16,364 bases of DNA. It comes from Pseudomonadota bacterium (GTDB taxonomy: Bacteria > Pseudomonadota > Gammaproteobacteria > Enterobacterales > Enterobacteriaceae). The number at the start of each line of letters is the position of its first letter. Positions within the stretch are counted from its first letter, which is position 1. The notes under the pieces are model-generated. The model was not told the origin of the DNA. It did not search any database and saw only the letters and a list, made by a program, of their open reading frames with translations. Both the position numbers and the translations under genes were made by a program. Positions 6,391-16,259 of the stretch are shown here, in pieces. The DNA lies in NCBI GenBank assembly GCA_023454395.1, contig JAEYFY010000290.1, positions 1 through 16,364 of the forward strand. Direction: 5' to 3'.

Positions 6391-9279
6391 ATGAGAAAAT
6401 ACTGCTCGCAACTATGGATCATGTTGCTATTGATGCTAGTGAGTATCAATAGTTTTGCGGCTGATCCACTCTGGCAAGTATTGCCTGATAGTATTGAAAA
6501 AAGTGAGAGCGATCCACGGCAATATCAAGCGATCAAACTACCTAATGAAATGACCGTATTACTGGTTTCTGATGAAAAAGCAGTTAAATCATTAACAGCG
6601 GTTGCATTACCTGTTGGTGCATTAGAAGATCCAGATAGTCAGCAAGGTCTTGCGCACTATTTAGAACATATGGTGCTAATGGGATCGGCTAAATACCCTC
6701 AATCAGGCAGTATGTCTGAATTCTTACAAAAGAATGGCGGCTCTCATAATGCGAGTACAACGACTTATCGCACTGCATTCTATTTAGAAGTGGAAAATAG
6801 TGCTATTAATGAAGCGGTTGATCGCCTTGCTGATGCTTTAGCTGAACCTTTACTTGATCCTAAAAATGCAGATCGTGAACGTAATGCTGTTAATGCAGAA
6901 TTAACAATGGCGCGTGCGCGCGATGGTATGCGTTTTTGGCAAGTCAGGGCAGAAACTTTAAACCCATCACATCCAAGTTCCCGTTTTATGGGTGGGAATC
7001 TAGAAACATTAAGTGATAAGCCAAATAGTAAGCTTCAAGATGAGTTAATAAAATTCTATCAAAAACACTACTCTGGCAATTTAATGAATGGGGTAATTTA
7101 CAGCAATAAATCACTTGATGAATTGTCTAAATTAGCTGCAAACACTTTCGCTCGTATCCCGAATAAAAAGGCAGATGTGCCAGTCACCACAGTACCTGCT
7201 ATGACGGATAAAGAAAAAGGGTTAATGATCCACTTAGTACCAGCGCAACCGCAAAAGACTTTACAAATTGAGTTTGGTATAGATAACAACGTTGCTGATT
7301 TTCGCAGTAAAACTGACGAATACATTGGCTATTTAATTGGCAATCGTAGCTCAGGCACTTTAGCAACATGGTTACAAGACCAAGGTTTAGCCGAAAATAT
7401 TAGTGCGTTCTCAGAGCCATATATCGATCGTAACCAAGGTTCGTTTACCATTTATGTTTCGTTAACCGATAAAGGGTTAGCGCAAAAAGATAAAGTGATT
7501 TCCGCTATCTTTTCGTACATTCGTTTAATTCAAACAGAAGGTATCAGTCAGCGTTATTTTGATGAAATTGCGAATGTATTAGATCTCTCATTTCGTTATG
7601 GCTCTATTGTAAGAGATATGAATTACATAGAAGGCATTTCGGATATGATGCTACGTTACCCAATCAAAAATATTCTAGATGCAGACTATATTGCTGATAA
7701 TTATCAACCTTCAGCTATTCTTTCTCGTCTTGATTCTCTTACACCAGAGAAAGCACGTATTTGGGTAATAAGCCCGAATGAACCTTCTAACAAACAAGCC
7801 TATTTTGTTAATGCGCCTTATCAGGTTGATAAAATCACTGATAAGCAATTAAAAACATGGCAAACATTATCAGATGATATTTCATTATCACTGCCAGCAC
7901 TGAACCCTTATATCCCTGATAATCTTTCATTGATTGATGCGGACAGCAAAATCACCAAACCACAATTATTGTGGCAAGATAAAAGCGCTCGCTTGTTTTA
8001 TATGCCATCGCACTATTTTTCTGATGAGCCTAAAGCCAGTGTGACATTAAGTTTAGTGAATAAGAAATCAGACATTACTGTTAAGCAACAAGTGACACAA
8101 ACCTTAACGGATTATCTCGCTGGTTTAGCATTAAGTGAATTATCTTATCAAGCATCTGTTGCTGGAATGAATATCTCATCCTCATCAGGACAAGGTATTG
8201 ATTTTTCAATGAATGGTTATACACAACATTTACCAGAACTCGTTAATGCGACACTGAAAAGCTATATGAGCTTTGAATCAACTCAAGAAGAGTTGGATCA
8301 AGCTAAATCTTGGTATCGTGAACAACTTGAAGTGACTCATAACTTAAAAGCTTTTGAAGCCGCTATGTTACCGGCTCGTCGATTAAATACGATCCCGTAC
8401 TATGAAGAAGCCGATAAACTCAAAGTATTAGAGTCAATTACACTGCAAGATATTATTGATAATCGCCGTGACGTAATTAAAAACGCTGCACTTCAAGCGC
8501 TGATTATTGGTAACTTAACACCAGAGCAAAGCCGCGATATTGCTAAATCTGCACACGAATTATTAGGTAATCAAGGCACAGAATATTGGATCGGTGAAAC
8601 ATTAGTATTCAATAAATTAAATGCGGTTGAATTCCAAAATAAATCGAAGAGCACAGATAACGCATTAGGGGAGCTTTATATCCCAACAGGTTATAGCCGT
8701 CTTGAAGGTCAGGCAATTTCTTCAGTGTTATCGTCTGTTATCAAGCCTTGGTTCTATGATCAATTAAGAACAGAAGAGCAACTTGGTTATGCTGTATTTG
8801 CTTATCAAGCCACTATGGGTGAGCAATCAGGTATCGGCTTTTTACTACAAAGTAATGCAAAACCACCAGCCTATTTAAATCAGCGTTATAACGCATTTTA
8901 TCAACAAGCTTACGAGCGTTTGAAAAAAATGAACGAGGCTGATTTTAATCAGTATAAACAGGCGATTATTACCGAAGTTAAACAGCCACCTCAAACGTTC
9001 TATGAAGAAGTTTCTCTTTATCGAAATGACTTCCATCGTAATAACTTAAAATATGATGGACGTGAAAAATTCTTAGCGGAGCTTAATAAAGTAACGTTAA
9101 AACAAGCTATTGAGTTTTATGAAAAAGCAATTATAAAACCAAACGGCTTTATTTTTGTTTCTCAAATTATTGGTAAAGATGGCAAAGATGCTGATTACGC
9201 CGAAAATAAACAGTGGAAACGTTATGCTACGGTAAGTGAATTACAAAAAACCTTACCTGTTGAGGAAATTAAAGAGTGA
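6391..9279 (+). CDS. ptrA: Pitrilysin (protease III), periplasmic zinc metalloprotease
   Basis: This M16-family endopeptidase degrades small proteins and peptides in the periplasm. The Sec signal peptide has a basic start (MRK), a hydrophobic core (about 8-18) and an Ala-x-Ala-like end, SFA-AD, with cleavage near residue 23 or 24. The inverted zinc motif HYLEH gives ligands H89 and H93 and catalytic E92; NAVNAEL supplies the distal ligand E170, with E163 seven residues before it. The C-terminal inactive M16 repeat shows the conserved NQLRTEEQLGYAVFA segment and LLQSN. Its 962 residues equal the E. coli length. The gene lies 15 bases after recC, with GGGAG (6376-6380) 10 bases before the ATG, and its stop overlaps the recB start. 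Its position between recC and recB is conserved in enteric bacteria although it plays no known part in recombination. Confidence 0.97.
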   Translation: MRKYCSQLWIMLLLMLVSINSFAADPLWQVLPDSIEKSESDPRQYQAIKLPNEMTVLLVSDEKAVKSLTAVALPVGALEDPDSQQGLAHYLEHMVLMGSAKYPQSGSMSEFLQKNGGSHNASTTTYRTAFYLEVENSAINEAVDRLADALAEPLLDPKNADRERNAVNAELTMARARDGMRFWQVRAETLNPSHPSSRFMGGNLETLSDKPNSKLQDELIKFYQKHYSGNLMNGVIYSNKSLDELSKLAANTFARIPNKKADVPVTTVPAMTDKEKGLMIHLVPAQPQKTLQIEFGIDNNVADFRSKTDEYIGYLIGNRSSGTLATWLQDQGLAENISAFSEPYIDRNQGSFTIYVSLTDKGLAQKDKVISAIFSYIRLIQTEGISQRYFDEIANVLDLSFRYGSIVRDMNYIEGISDMMLRYPIKNILDADYIADNYQPSAILSRLDSLTPEKARIWVISPNEPSNKQAYFVNAPYQVDKITDKQLKTWQTLSDDISLSLPALNPYIPDNLSLIDADSKITKPQLLWQDKSARLFYMPSHYFSDEPKASVTLSLVNKKSDITVKQQVTQTLTDYLAGLALSELSYQASVAGMNISSSSGQGIDFSMNGYTQHLPELVNATLKSYMSFESTQEELDQAKSWYREQLEVTHNLKAFEAAMLPARRLNTIPYYEEADKLKVLESITLQDIIDNRRDVIKNAALQALIIGNLTPEQSRDIAKSAHELLGNQGTEYWIGETLVFNKLNAVEFQNKSKSTDNALGELYIPTGYSRLEGQAISSVLSSVIKPWFYDQLRTEEQLGYAVFAYQATMGEQSGIGFLLQSNAKPPAYLNQRYNAFYQQAYERLKKMNEADFNQYKQAIITEVKQPPQTFYEEVSLYRNDFHRNNLKYDGREKFLAELNKVTLKQAIEFYEKAIIKPNGFIFVSQIIGKDGKDADYAENKQWKRYATVSELQKTLPVEEIKE
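8863..8870 (-). other. Chi octamer (GCTGGTGG) on the minus strand, inside ptrA
   Basis: CCACCAGC on the plus strand is the exact reverse complement of the E. coli Chi sequence. In this orientation it would act on RecBCD moving rightward through the window. It lies about 400 bases before recB; relevance depends on this organism using the E. coli Chi sequence. Confidence 0.55.
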
Positions 9280-12200
9280 GTGAAGTGATACAGGCACAGC
9301 CATTAAACCCGTATACACTTCCTTTGTACCAAAGACGCCTCATTGAGGCGTCAGCGGGAACAGGGAAAACTTATACCATCGGGTTGTTGTATTTACGGTT
9401 GCTTCTTGGATTAGGCGGAGAGTCTGCATTCTACCGCCCTCTCAATGTTGAAGAGATTTTAGTTGTGACATTTACGGATGCGGCGACAGATGAATTACGA
9501 GCCCGTATTCGTAAAAATATCCATGAACTAAGACTTGCCTGTATCCGTCATGATGTTGAAAGTAGCGATCATACTTACGATGAGTTACTTAAACAGATCC
9601 CTAATAAAGAGCTGGCTGCACAGTGGTTGTTAGAAGCTGAACGACAAATGGATGAAGCGGCTATTTATACCATTCATGGCTTTTGCCAACGTATGTTGGC
9701 AAACAATGCATTTGAATCAGGAGTTTTGTTTGAACAAGTCTTGATCCAAGATGAATATGAGCTAAAAAAACGAGTATGTGCTGACTTTTGGCGGCGGCAT
9801 TGTTATCCACTTTCTTATGATGTTGCTAATGCAGTAAGCCAGATTTGGTCTGGCCCTGAACAACTGCTTTATGAAATACAGCCTTATTTACAAGGTGAAA
9901 TGCCTGAAATTGAAGGTGTGGCATTAGACAGTGAAAATGAATCAGTCAAAGAGCGTCATCAAGCGGTTATTGAAGCTATTAACAAAGTGAAAGCGCGTTG
10001 GCATGAACATCATCATGAAGTTGAAGCATGGATAACCGCTTCAGGTGTTGATAAACGTAGTTATAGCAGTCGTTTCTTACCCAAATGGATTGAAGAAATT
10101 ACTCTGTGGGCGTTAACATTAGAAACGAAAAGCTATCAATTACCTGATTGTTTAGTTCGTTTTTCTCAAGAAACGCTGAATGAAAAGGCAACGAAAGGTC
10201 CCGCACCAGAGCATATTCTTTTTGTTGAAATTGAACGATTAACAAAGCAAAGCTTGACTCTACGTGATGTTATTCTTGCCAACGCGATCCCTGAAATACG
10301 CCAAGGCATTGAAAATGAAAAGATGCGTCGTGGTGAAATGGGATTTGATGATTTATTAACACGTTTAGATAGGGCATTGAAACGTGAAGGTGGTGAGGCT
10401 TTAGCGCAAGCTATTCGTGAACGCTACCCAGTTGCAATGATCGATGAATTCCAAGACACCGATCCCCAACAATACCGTATTTTTGATGCCATTTATGGTG
10501 AGCATGAAAACAGTGGGTTATTGTTTATTGGTGATCCTAAACAGGCAATTTATGCATTCCGTGGTGCGGATATTTTTACTTATATTCAAGCCCGAAAGCA
10601 GACATCTCATCACTACACATTAAATACTAACTGGCGCTCTGCACCAGGTATGGTGAATGCAGTTAACAAGCTTTTTATGCGCTCCAATGCGCCATTTTTA
10701 TTTGAGCATATCCCTTTTATTGAAGTAAGTTCGGCTGAAAAAAACCAAGACATGGTCTTTATTTACCATGATAAACCGATTTCGCCTGTTAATTTTTGGC
10801 TTGCTGAAGGCGAAAGTGTTTCTACGGGAAATTATGAGCAAATCATGGCAGCGCAATGTGCCGCACAAATTCGTGATTGGTTATCCGCAGGGGATCAGCA
10901 ACAGGCTTGGCTGATTGAGCAAGGTGCAAAAAAAGCGGTTACATCTGCGGATATTATGGTACTGGTGCGTAGCCGTAGAGAAGCGATATTGGTCCGTGAT
11001 GCACTGAATTTGCTTTCAATACAATCTGTATTCTTATCCAATCGTGAAAGTGTATTTGAAACCAATGAAGCTAAAGATCTACTTTGGTTATTACAAGCGG
11101 TTGTCACACCAGAGAAAGAACGCGTTTTAAGGGCATCTTTAGCCAGCCAATTATTTGGTTTTAGCGCAAAGCAAATTGATGATCTGAACCGCAATGAGGC
11201 ACGCTGGAATAGCTACGTGGAGAAATTTGCTGATTACTATGTACTATGGCAAAAGCGTGGTGTTTTACCCATGTTGCGTAAAATCATGATGGATAATCAA
11301 ATTGCGGAAAATTTACTCGCAAGTATTGATGGTGAGCGCCGACTTACAGATATCATGCATATTGGTGAATTATTACAAGAAACTTCATTACAACTTGATA
11401 GTGAACACGCCCTTATTCGTTGGTTAGCACAACAGATCTCTCATCCTGATGCTCAATCTGAAAGTCAACAAATGCGTTTGGAAAGCGATCGAAATCTTGT
11501 GCGAATTTGTACTATCCATAAATCTAAAGGTCTTGAATATCCTATTGTTTGCTTACCTTTTGCTTGTAATTACCAAGAACAAAAAGGGGCGCTTTATCAT
11601 GACAGAGAAAAATTTCACGCGAAATTAGATATTTTCAGCCGACCTGAAAGTTTACGCTTAGCGGATGAAGAGCGCTTGGCTGAAGATTTACGCTTACTTT
11701 ATGTGGCATTAACACGATCTAAATTCTGCTGTTATGTTGGTGTTGCGCCTCTGGTTAAGGGGACTAAACGTAAATCAGGGCTTACCGATCTGCATAAGAA
11801 TGCTTTAGGGTATTTATTACAGCAAGGCGAGGAAGGCAATAGTGAATTATTGCATCAATCAATTCACGCTTTATTAGATGATAATATCAGTGTAACAACG
11901 CTTGATAATATATCAGCACATCGCTATCAGCCTCAATTAATGGCTGAAACAAAACTTGAAGCCGCTATATTTAAACGTCAGATCCATGATAATTGGCGTA
12001 TAACGAGCTATTCAGGATTAACCTATCAGCATTCAAATCGTGGTTATCATTTTGATTTAGGTGATATTGAGGCTTTGGTGCAATCTATCGCACCGGGGCT
12101 TGATACAGATGCTAAAGGTGAAAAGCAACAAGGAGAGGTTGATGAAAATTCTATTCATCATTTTCCTCGAGGTGCAGTAGCAGGAACATTCTTACATAGT

Positions 12201-12887
12201 TTGCTGGAAGTATTAGATTTTTCGCAGCCTATTGATGAGCTGTGGATGCAAGAACAATTGACTGCCCAAGGCTTTGATGAAAAGTGGGCGACTCTTTTAG
12301 TGACATGGATGGAAACGCTATTTCATACACCGCTTAATTCTCAAGGATTGTGTCTTGCTGATATCCCAAAATCACAACAACTTGATGAATTGCAATTCTA
12401 TTTACCTATTGAGAAAGAAGTATCATCAGCCCAATTGACTCAATTAATTAGTCAGTTTGATCCTCTGTCAAAACGTTGTCCTGCTTTGCAATTTCAACAA
12501 GTAGAAGGAATGCTAAAAGGCTTTATTGACTTAGTCTTTTCTTGGGAAGATAAATACTATGTTGTGGATTATAAATCGAATTGGTTAGGTGAATCGAGTG
12601 AGGATTACACACAAGAAGCGATGATGAATGCAATGATGGATCATCGCTACGACTTGCAATATCAACTCTATACCTTAGCGTTACATCGTTTTTTACAGCA
12701 ACGTATTCCTGATTATGATTACCGAACTCATTTTGGTGGTATTTATTATCTTTTTTTACGGGGTATAGATAAAGAACATCCCGGAAATGGGGTTTATGCC
12801 TATTTGCCTGATGAAGCTTTTGTTTTGGCGTTAGATTCATTATTTGCAGGTAAAACGAGCAAACTCGATGTAGTCGGTGAGAAATAA
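9276..12887 (+). CDS. recB: Exodeoxyribonuclease V subunit beta, RecB (helicase-nuclease)
   Basis: RecB is the 3'-5' superfamily 1A helicase and sole nuclease subunit of RecBCD. Helicase motifs in order are Walker A ASAGTGKT (25-32, K31), motif Ia VTFTDAATDELRARI, Walker B DEFQDTD (390-396), motif III GDPKQ (419-423), motif V TIHKSKGLEYP (746-756) and motif VI YVALTRSK (809-816). The C-terminal nuclease has H974 in TFLHSLLE, D1085 in KGFID, D1098 and K1100 in DYKSN, and the QxxxY pair Q1128/Y1132. These match E. coli H956, D1067, D1080 and K1082. Its 1203 residues compare with 1180 in E. coli. It starts with GTG overlapping the ptrA stop (GTGA), with GAGGA at 9262-9266, which suggests translational coupling and modest expression. 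A strong hairpin lies early in the coding sequence (9334-9352). Confidence 0.98.
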   Translation: MSEVIQAQPLNPYTLPLYQRRLIEASAGTGKTYTIGLLYLRLLLGLGGESAFYRPLNVEEILVVTFTDAATDELRARIRKNIHELRLACIRHDVESSDHTYDELLKQIPNKELAAQWLLEAERQMDEAAIYTIHGFCQRMLANNAFESGVLFEQVLIQDEYELKKRVCADFWRRHCYPLSYDVANAVSQIWSGPEQLLYEIQPYLQGEMPEIEGVALDSENESVKERHQAVIEAINKVKARWHEHHHEVEAWITASGVDKRSYSSRFLPKWIEEITLWALTLETKSYQLPDCLVRFSQETLNEKATKGPAPEHILFVEIERLTKQSLTLRDVILANAIPEIRQGIENEKMRRGEMGFDDLLTRLDRALKREGGEALAQAIRERYPVAMIDEFQDTDPQQYRIFDAIYGEHENSGLLFIGDPKQAIYAFRGADIFTYIQARKQTSHHYTLNTNWRSAPGMVNAVNKLFMRSNAPFLFEHIPFIEVSSAEKNQDMVFIYHDKPISPVNFWLAEGESVSTGNYEQIMAAQCAAQIRDWLSAGDQQQAWLIEQGAKKAVTSADIMVLVRSRREAILVRDALNLLSIQSVFLSNRESVFETNEAKDLLWLLQAVVTPEKERVLRASLASQLFGFSAKQIDDLNRNEARWNSYVEKFADYYVLWQKRGVLPMLRKIMMDNQIAENLLASIDGERRLTDIMHIGELLQETSLQLDSEHALIRWLAQQISHPDAQSESQQMRLESDRNLVRICTIHKSKGLEYPIVCLPFACNYQEQKGALYHDREKFHAKLDIFSRPESLRLADEERLAEDLRLLYVALTRSKFCCYVGVAPLVKGTKRKSGLTDLHKNALGYLLQQGEEGNSELLHQSIHALLDDNISVTTLDNISAHRYQPQLMAETKLEAAIFKRQIHDNWRITSYSGLTYQHSNRGYHFDLGDIEALVQSIAPGLDTDAKGEKQQGEVDENSIHHFPRGAVAGTFLHSLLEVLDFSQPIDELWMQEQLTAQGFDEKWATLLVTWMETLFHTPLNSQGLCLADIPKSQQLDELQFYLPIEKEVSSAQLTQLISQFDPLSKRCPALQFQQVEGMLKGFIDLVFSWEDKYYVVDYKSNWLGESSEDYTQEAMMNAMMDHRYDLQYQLYTLALHRFLQQRIPDYDYRTHFGGIYYLFLRGIDKEHPGNGVYAYLPDEAFVLALDSLFAGKTSKLDVVGEK
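9334..9352 (+). repeat. Perfect inverted repeat near the 5' end of recB
   Basis: GACGCCTC (9334-9341) and GAGGCGTC (9345-9352) form a perfect 8-base-pair, G+C-rich stem with a 3-base loop, 58 bases into recB. No T tract follows, so it is not a standard terminator. It covers the codons leading into Walker A (RRLIEAS), a conserved protein stretch, so it may be a coding coincidence or a brake on transcription or translation. Confidence 0.6.
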
Positions 12888-12889
12888 AA

Positions 12890-14800
12890 ATGATCAAACT
12901 ACTAGAACAAGCGATTACACAAAACTTACTACGACCTTTAGATCTTCGATTTGCACAAATGCTGGTTGAAGATGAAAATCCAATTTTACTGTTTTTATTT
13001 GCTTATTTGAGCGCTCAAACTGGCGCGGGGCACGTTTGTTTACCATTAAATATTATTAAGAAAGATCAACTATTTGATGGTAGGCAAAAAGAGTTTTCAC
13101 AAGAGATTTGGCAAAAAATGGGTAAGCCTTCGGCTAAAAAAATAGTAGAAGAGTTGACCCATTGTCATTGCGTTAGTCAAAGTAGCGATGATCTTCCTTC
13201 TCCGATTATTTTAGATAATGAACTTCTTTATCTACAAAGAATGTGGAGCTATGAAGAGAAAGTTGCTCAATTTTTTAGGCAAGAGCACACCATTGTTGAT
13301 ATTGATGAAAATGAATTAATTAAGGTGCTCAACCAGCTTTTTCCCGTCACGAAAGAAAGCCTAGAAACAAATTGGCAAAAAGTGGCTGCCAGTGTTGCTA
13401 TCACAAGCCCTATTTCTATTATTTCAGGCGGTCCCGGAACGGGGAAAACCACGACAGTGGCTAAAATCTTAGCGGCTTTTGTGATGCTCACATCAAATGA
13501 AAAGCCGATTATTCAATTAGCGGCTCCTACAGGTAAAGCGGCTGCGAGATTAACGGAATCTTTAGGAAAGGCTTTGGCGCAACTTAATTTAAACGAAGAA
13601 GAAAATAAGTGGATGCCAAAGCAAGCACAAACTATTCATCGTTTATTAGGCGCTCAGCCTGAAAGCCAGCAAGTGCGTTACCATAAAGATAATCCATTAC
13701 AGCTTGATATTTTAGTTGTTGATGAAGCCTCAATGGTTGATTTACCCATGATGGCGCGCTTGATTGATGCACTCCCATCAAAATGCCACGTTATTTTCTT
13801 AGGTGATAAAGACCAACTTGCTTCTGTTGAGGCGGGGGCTGTATTAGGTGATATTTGCCGTTTTTCTGAAGATGGTTTCAGTCAAAAAAGGTTTGATCAG
13901 ATTAATCATTTAACTCAAGGTGAATTGGTTAAATCTACGGATATTATTCCTGTTTCTCAAACTCCAGTCTCTGTCGTCAGTGATTCTCTGTGTCTATTAC
14001 GTAAAAGCTACCGTTTTGGTGAAGATTCAGGGATAGGGCAACTTGCTTTTGCGGTTAATAAAGGACAAACCAAAATAGCGATTGCGTTATTAAAAAAAGC
14101 AGAGGTTAGCCCGCAACAGCTTGAAATAGCATTAGCGCCTCAAGATGTGAGCTTTATTGCTTTAGAGTCAAAAGAAAGCTATTTACTGATGATACAAGAT
14201 GCCGTTAATGCCTATCGAGAGTATCTCACTTTAGTTTCTCAAAAAGCATCACCTGATATTATTCTTAATGCATTTAACCAATACCGTTTATTGTGCGCAC
14301 GAAGAGAAGGTCCTTTTGGTGTGAGTGGTTTAAATGACAGAATTGAGATGTTATTGCATCGCCAGCGATTGATCCGTCGCCCTACAAACAGTTATCAAAG
14401 TGATTATATTGGTCGCCCCATTATGATCCAACGAAATGACAGTACGTTAGGTCTGTTTAATGGTGATATTGGCATTATGCTCAATAACGATGAAGGTGAA
14501 ATGAAAGCGTTTTTCCAATTACCGGATGGAAAATTGAAAGCGATCCAACCTAGCCGATTACCACAACATGAAACTGCGTATGTAATGACGGTGCATAAAT
14601 CACAAGGCTCGGAATTTACCCATACCGCATTAGTACTCCCCGATAAATTTTCACCTGTTGTGAGCCGAGAATTGTTATATACCGCATTAACCCGCGCTAA
14701 ACAAAAGCTTTCTCTTTATGCTTCAGAGTCTATGGTGAAAATGGCAATACAAACGCGTATTCAACGTCGAAGTGGATTAATTGATAAATTACGTTATTAG
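12890..14800 (+). CDS. recD: Exodeoxyribonuclease V subunit alpha, RecD (5'-3' helicase)
   Basis: RecD is the fast 5'-3' superfamily 1B helicase of RecBCD and is needed for its nuclease activity and Chi control. The N-terminal RecB-contacting region matches E. coli RecD (LLRPLDLRFA, GAGHVCLPL, LYLQRMW). Helicase motifs are Walker A GGPGTGKTTT (180-189, K186), motif Ia APTGKAAARLTESLGKAL, Walker B VVDEASMVD (276-284), motif III GDKDQLASVEAGAVLGDI (305-322), motif V TVHKSQGSEF (567-576) and motif VI YTALTRAK (597-604). At 636 residues it is somewhat longer than E. coli RecD (608), with extra residues around 90-110 and 330-360. It begins 2 bases after the recB stop with only a weak GGTGAG (12876-12881) upstream, so it is probably translated by coupling. 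It is the last gene of the recC-ptrA-recB-recD run and is followed by a terminator shared with convergent argA. Confidence 0.98.
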   Translation: MIKLLEQAITQNLLRPLDLRFAQMLVEDENPILLFLFAYLSAQTGAGHVCLPLNIIKKDQLFDGRQKEFSQEIWQKMGKPSAKKIVEELTHCHCVSQSSDDLPSPIILDNELLYLQRMWSYEEKVAQFFRQEHTIVDIDENELIKVLNQLFPVTKESLETNWQKVAASVAITSPISIISGGPGTGKTTTVAKILAAFVMLTSNEKPIIQLAAPTGKAAARLTESLGKALAQLNLNEEENKWMPKQAQTIHRLLGAQPESQQVRYHKDNPLQLDILVVDEASMVDLPMMARLIDALPSKCHVIFLGDKDQLASVEAGAVLGDICRFSEDGFSQKRFDQINHLTQGELVKSTDIIPVSQTPVSVVSDSLCLLRKSYRFGEDSGIGQLAFAVNKGQTKIAIALLKKAEVSPQQLEIALAPQDVSFIALESKESYLLMIQDAVNAYREYLTLVSQKASPDIILNAFNQYRLLCARREGPFGVSGLNDRIEMLLHRQRLIRRPTNSYQSDYIGRPIMIQRNDSTLGLFNGDIGIMLNNDEGEMKAFFQLPDGKLKAIQPSRLPQHETAYVMTVHKSQGSEFTHTALVLPDKFSPVVSRELLYTALTRAKQKLSLYASESMVKMAIQTRIQRRSGLIDKLRY

Positions 14801-14825
14801 CTGTTAGTTAATCGTGGAAAATAAT

Positions 14826-14862
14826 AAAAGACAGGCATTGAGAGGGATACCTGTCTTTTTTT
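14826..14862. terminator. Bidirectional terminator between recD and argA
   Basis: AAAAGACAGG (14826-14835) pairs perfectly with CCTGTCTTTT (14850-14859) around a 14-base loop, and the plus strand continues into a T run to 14862. Read on the minus strand, the A-run becomes TTTT followed by further A/T-rich sequence, so it can serve argA as well. It occupies the 73-base gap between the two convergent stop codons. Confidence 0.88.
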
Positions 14863-14873
14863 GTGCTTGGTAA

Positions 14874-16208
14874 TTACTCTTTATGTAAGTCTAAAATCAA
14901 AATTTTAGAACGGCGTTGGTAATTATAAAGAGCTTGTTTTTCAATAGGGAGTTTATCAATTTCAGCAGGTTCAAATCCTTTTTCTTGAAACCAGTGTATG
15001 CTACGTGTTGTGAGAACAAACAGCTTTTCTAATCCTAATTGCTTAGCATGTGCTGAAATACGTTGTAGCAAGACCTCGCCACGACAAGAGCTGCGATAAT
15101 CTGGATGTACTGCAACACAAGCCATTTCACCAATTTTTTCTGATGGGTAAGGATAAAGCGCTGCGCATGCAATAGTCATATTATCGCGTTCAATAATAGT
15201 GAATTGGTCAATTTCAACTTCTAATTGTTCTCTTGAACGTCTGACTAAAATACCTTGCTGTTCTAATGGGCGAATAAGTTCGAGTATGCCACCAATATCA
15301 TTAATATTTGCTCTGCGAACTTTTTCTGCACTCTCCATGACGATTTGAGTACCAATACCATCACGAGAGAATAATTCTTGAATAAGCGCACCATCAGATT
15401 GATAACTTAGTAAGTGGCTGCGTTCTACACCACGACGACAGGCTTTAACCGCTCCCCGTAAGAATCTTACTGTGCCTGAATGGTAATCACCTTCTGTTTG
15501 TAGCTCTTGAATTTTATCTTCAGCTTGATTAGGTAGTAGCTCAGAAACAATGTGGCCCTCTTCATCGATAACACCTTGAAATGAGCAAAATCCGATCAGT
15601 TTTTGTGCTTTAAGTTTTATCGCAAGCTGGGTTGCCACTTCTTCTGAGGTGAGATTAAAACTTTCACCTGTAACAGACACTGCAACTGGGCCAATTAATA
15701 CAATAGCATTACTGTCTAACTGGCGGTGAATGGCTTCTTCATCGATACGACGAATTTTTCCGCTATGACAATAATCAACGCCATCATCAACCCCTAATGG
15801 CTGTGCGATAACAAAGTTACCACTAACCACATTAATATGCGCACCTTGTAATGGCGTATTGCTTAAACTCATTGAGAGGCGAGCCGTAATATCCAGTTGC
15901 AATGTGCCCGCAGCTTGTTTAACGATTTCTAAGGTTTTACTATCTGTGATACGCGTATATTTATGATAAATCGGAGATACTTTTTGTATTTCAAGCGCAG
16001 TGTCAATTTGTGGGCGAGCGCCATAAACAACCACTAAACGAATGCCTAGGCTGTGTAGTAACCCAATATCATTAATGATAGATGGGAAGTTTTCGTGAGC
16101 AATGGCTTCGCCACCTAACATAATGACAAATGTTTTGCCTCTATGTGCATTAATATACGGAACCGAGTGGCGGAATCCATCAACCAATTCGGTGCTACGC
16201 TCTTTCAT
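14874..16208 (-). CDS. argA: Amino-acid N-acetyltransferase (N-acetylglutamate synthase)
   Basis: The enzyme acetylates L-glutamate with acetyl-CoA in the first step of arginine synthesis in the cytosol, and in E. coli it is feedback-inhibited by arginine. The N-terminal amino-acid-kinase-like domain (about 20-290) shows the glycine-rich [11 protein letters not shown] (30-40), [11 protein letters not shown] (59-69) and [13 protein letters not shown] (170-182). The C-terminal GNAT domain (about 296-436) shows [18 protein letters not shown] (364-381) and the acetyl-CoA binding region, then [18 protein letters not shown] (395-412). Its 444 residues match E. coli ArgA (443) throughout. The ATG (16206-16208) is preceded by AGAGGG (16213-16218 on the plus strand) at 4-5 bases. 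The gene is monocistronic, convergent with recD, and has two ArgR boxes upstream, so arginine-dependent repression is expected. Confidence 0.98.
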   Translation of the reverse strand: MKERSTELVDGFRHSVPYINAHRGKTFVIMLGGEAIAHENFPSIINDIGLLHSLGIRLVVVYGARPQIDTALEIQKVSPIYHKYTRITDSKTLEIVKQAAGTLQLDITARLSMSLSNTPLQGAHINVVSGNFVIAQPLGVDDGVDYCHSGKIRRIDEEAIHRQLDSNAIVLIGPVAVSVTGESFNLTSEEVATQLAIKLKAQKLIGFCSFQGVIDEEGHIVSELLPNQAEDKIQELQTEGDYHSGTVRFLRGAVKACRRGVERSHLLSYQSDGALIQELFSRDGIGTQIVMESAEKVRRANINDIGGILELIRPLEQQGILVRRSREQLEVEIDQFTIIERDNMTIACAALYPYPSEKIGEMACVAVHPDYRSSCRGEVLLQRISAHAKQLGLEKLFVLTTRSIHWFQEKGFEPAEIDKLPIEKQALYNYQRRSKILILDLHKE

Positions 16209-16220
16209 AAAACCCTCTCA

Positions 16221-16238
16221 AGTGAATTTTTATTCGCA
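16221..16238. promoter_or_regulatory. ArgR operator, ARG box 1 (argA-proximal)
   Basis: AGTGAATTTTTATTCGCA matches the ARG box core TGAAT-W4-ATTCA at 9 of 10 core bases (the last A is G). It lies 12 bases upstream of the argA start codon, within the likely 5' leader. ArgR bound to arginine would repress argA here. Confidence 0.85.
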
Positions 16239-16241
16239 TTT

Positions 16242-16259
16242 AATGTATTTTTATTCTTT
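16242..16259. promoter_or_regulatory. ArgR operator, ARG box 2 (argA-distal)
   Basis: AATGTATTTTTATTCTTT has the core TGTAT-TTTT-ATTCT, 8 of 10 against TGAAT-W4-ATTCA. It is separated from box 1 by exactly 3 bases, the spacing typical of paired ARG boxes that bind one ArgR hexamer. It overlaps the proposed -10 of argA, which fits repression by blocking polymerase. Confidence 0.8.

Noticed and set aside
10895..11194. 99-codon open frame on the minus strand
   Set aside because: It lies opposite conserved recB coding sequence and shows no protein features of its own.
12523..12897. 124-codon open frame on the minus strand, the longest antisense frame in the window
   Set aside because: It lies wholly opposite the recB nuclease domain, has no ribosome binding site I trust, and its translation resembles no family I know. 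It is a shadow of recB codon usage.
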